Below are positions 5,511 through 6,458 of a stretch of 6,458 bases of DNA, piece after piece. Numbering within the stretch: the stretch's first letter is position 1; each line of letters starts with the position of its first letter. Made by a program: the position numbers and the translations under genes. The notes below the pieces were generated by a model, which was not told the DNA's origin, made no database searches, and worked only from the letters and a program-made list of their open reading frames with translations. The stretch is from an uncultured Spirochaetaceae bacterium (GTDB lineage Bacteria > Spirochaetota > Spirochaetia > Sphaerochaetales > Sphaerochaetaceae), in contig CAMKPI010000090.1 in NCBI GenBank assembly GCA_946414625.1, forward strand, positions 1 through 6,458, read 5' to 3'.

Positions 5511-6251
5511 TCAGGCCATCAGATCGTCCATGCCGTACAGCCCGGCGGGCTGTTCAAGCAGGAAGCGCGCGGCCTTCAGCGCGCCGGCGGCGAAAATGCC
5601 CCGGTTCTGCGCGCTGTGGGTGATGCTGATGACCTCGTTGTCCATCAGGAATTCCACCTCATGCTCTCCGGGCAGCGTGCCGCCGCGCACGGAGTGCACG
5701 CCGATCTCCCCGGGCCGGCGCTTGGTGTTCAGGCCCTCGCGGCCGTACACCACGCGGGTGTCCGCCTCGCTCAGCGCCTTCACCAGCGCGGCGGCGGTGC
5801 CGCTGGGCGCGTCCTCCTTCTGGCGGTGGTGCTTTTCAATGACCTCCACGTCCGCCTGCGGCATGAGCCGCCGCGCCTCGCGGATGAGCTGCTTGAGCAC
5901 GTACACGCCCACGGACATGTTCGCGCTGACGAAGATGGGGATTTCCTTCGCGGCCTCGCGGATCAGCGCGTTTTCCGCCTCGCCGTAGCCGGTGCTGGCC
6001 AGCACGCAGGGCAGGCGCCTGGCGCGCGCGTATTCCAGCAGGCCCGGCAGGGCGGCGGGACGGGAAAAGTCGATGATGACGTCCGCGTCTTCCCGGATGA
6101 AGCTGGTGAAGCCCGCGTACAGTGGGAAGGCCGCGTCGTCGGCGGTATAGAAATCGATGCCGGCGGCGATCTCAAAGCCGTATTCGCTGGCGGAGCGCGT
6201 TACCTCCTGGCCCATGCGTCCCATGGCGCCGCAAAGCAGGATCCTCTTCAT
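5511..6251 (-). CDS. dapB: 4-hydroxy-tetrahydrodipicolinate reductase
   Basis: This 246-residue cytoplasmic enzyme reduces the DapA product with NAD(P)H in the diaminopimelate/lysine pathway, which supplies cell-wall cross-links and lysine. The N-terminal nucleotide-binding fold shows GAMGRMG (8-14), DVIIDFSRP (57-65) and the STGY motif (86-89). The catalytic signature EKHHRQKEDAPSGTA (139-153) carries the expected histidine (H141) and lysine (K145). HSVRGG (186-191), the HEVEF segment and a SAQNRGIFAAGAL helix follow. Length is normal for the family and nothing is missing. Its ATG overlaps the dapA stop by four bases (ATGA at 6251-6248), and a modest GGAG (6260-6263) lies eight bases upstream inside dapA, so translation is probably coupled. 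The gene is clearly GC-richer than the genes at the left: lines of 67% and 77% GC against about 55-60%. Confidence 0.97.
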   Translation of the reverse strand: MKRILLCGAMGRMGQEVTRSASEYGFEIAAGIDFYTADDAAFPLYAGFTSFIREDADVIIDFSRPAALPGLLEYARARRLPCVLASTGYGEAENALIREAAKEIPIFVSANMSVGVYVLKQLIREARRLMPQADVEVIEKHHRQKEDAPSGTAAALVKALSEADTRVVYGREGLNTKRRPGEIGVHSVRGGTLPGEHEVEFLMDNEVISITHSAQNRGIFAAGALKAARFLLEQPAGLYGMDDLMA

Positions 6252-6458
6252 TGCAGTAACTCCAATCGTTTCATTTCATCCAGCAGCGGGGCCTGCTCCT
6301 CCGCCTCGAGGGCGAGCAGCGGCAGGCGCAGGCTGTTTTCGCACAGGCCCATGGCCGCCAGCGCCGCCTTGACGGGGATCGGGCTGACCTGCCGGAACAG
6401 CAGCCGGATGAGCGGCTGATAGGTCAGCTGCAGGACCATCGCGGTATTCGTGTCGCCC
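6248..6458 (-). CDS. dapA: 4-hydroxy-tetrahydrodipicolinate synthase, C-terminal part (cut by window edge)
   Basis: Only the last 69 codons are in the window, and the frame is open through base 6458. The segment GDTNTAMVLQ, then PLIRLLF, then the SPIPVKAALAAMG motif and the LRLPL stretch is the usual C-terminal end of DapA-type lyases. These enzymes condense pyruvate with aspartate semialdehyde. The catalytic lysine and tyrosine lie outside the window, so activity cannot be judged. An N-acetylneuraminate-lyase relative is conceivable from this fragment alone, but the four-base overlap with dapB makes DapA by far the best reading. An in-frame ATG at 6439 is internal, not the start. Confidence 0.9.
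   Translation of the reverse strand, partial: GDTNTAMVLQLTYQPLIRLLFRQVSPIPVKAALAAMGLCENSLRLPLLALEAEEQAPLLDEMKRLELLQ

Noticed and set aside
5481..6419. A 312-codon open frame on the plus strand opposite dapB and dapA
   Set aside because: It mirrors dapB across its full length, is rich in His, Ala and Gly with no recognisable domain, and would run through the dapA-dapB overlap.

Overview
The window looks like bacterial DNA, most likely from an anaerobic member of the Firmicutes (Clostridia type). This rests on the style of the citrate synthase N-terminus, the short monofunctional aconitase, the strong GGAGG ribosome binding sites and the DapB type. It is a family-level impression made without any database search. 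Genes are densely packed and all belong to known families.

Layout from left to right. Bases 1-328 contain no gene. They hold a degenerate tandem repeat of roughly 85-base units (41-228) and a clear rho-independent terminator for leftward transcription (261-288). Bases 329-4870 hold three genes read leftward in the order aconitase (4870-2960), citrate synthase (2686-1343) and NAD-type isocitrate dehydrogenase (1333-329). Together they carry acetyl-CoA and oxaloacetate to 2-oxoglutarate, the oxidative arm that feeds glutamate synthesis in organisms that often lack a full TCA cycle. The 273-base spacer between aconitase and citrate synthase contains a perfect 47-base direct repeat, a short tandem repeat and two hairpins. 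Bases 4871-4956 form a compact divergent control region with back-to-back promoters whose -10 boxes overlap.

Rightward from 4957 runs a MATE-family efflux transporter that stops after 165 residues, in the middle of the conserved R-G-L-G-D-S segment, where a full gene would run to about 450 residues. Directly after it, base composition jumps from about 55-60% to about 67-77% GC in the 60-base lines I counted. The rest of the window is the leftward dapA-dapB pair of the lysine/diaminopimelate pathway, with dapA cut by the window edge. A perfect 11-base-pair hairpin (5453-5479) sits at this boundary.

The most notable point is this boundary near base 5446. It looks like a genuine recombination or deletion scar, or a join between two different genomes in the assembly, and the sequence alone does not settle which. 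I did not find a convincing undescribed multi-gene system. The unexplained material is in the non-coding repeats and the junction.
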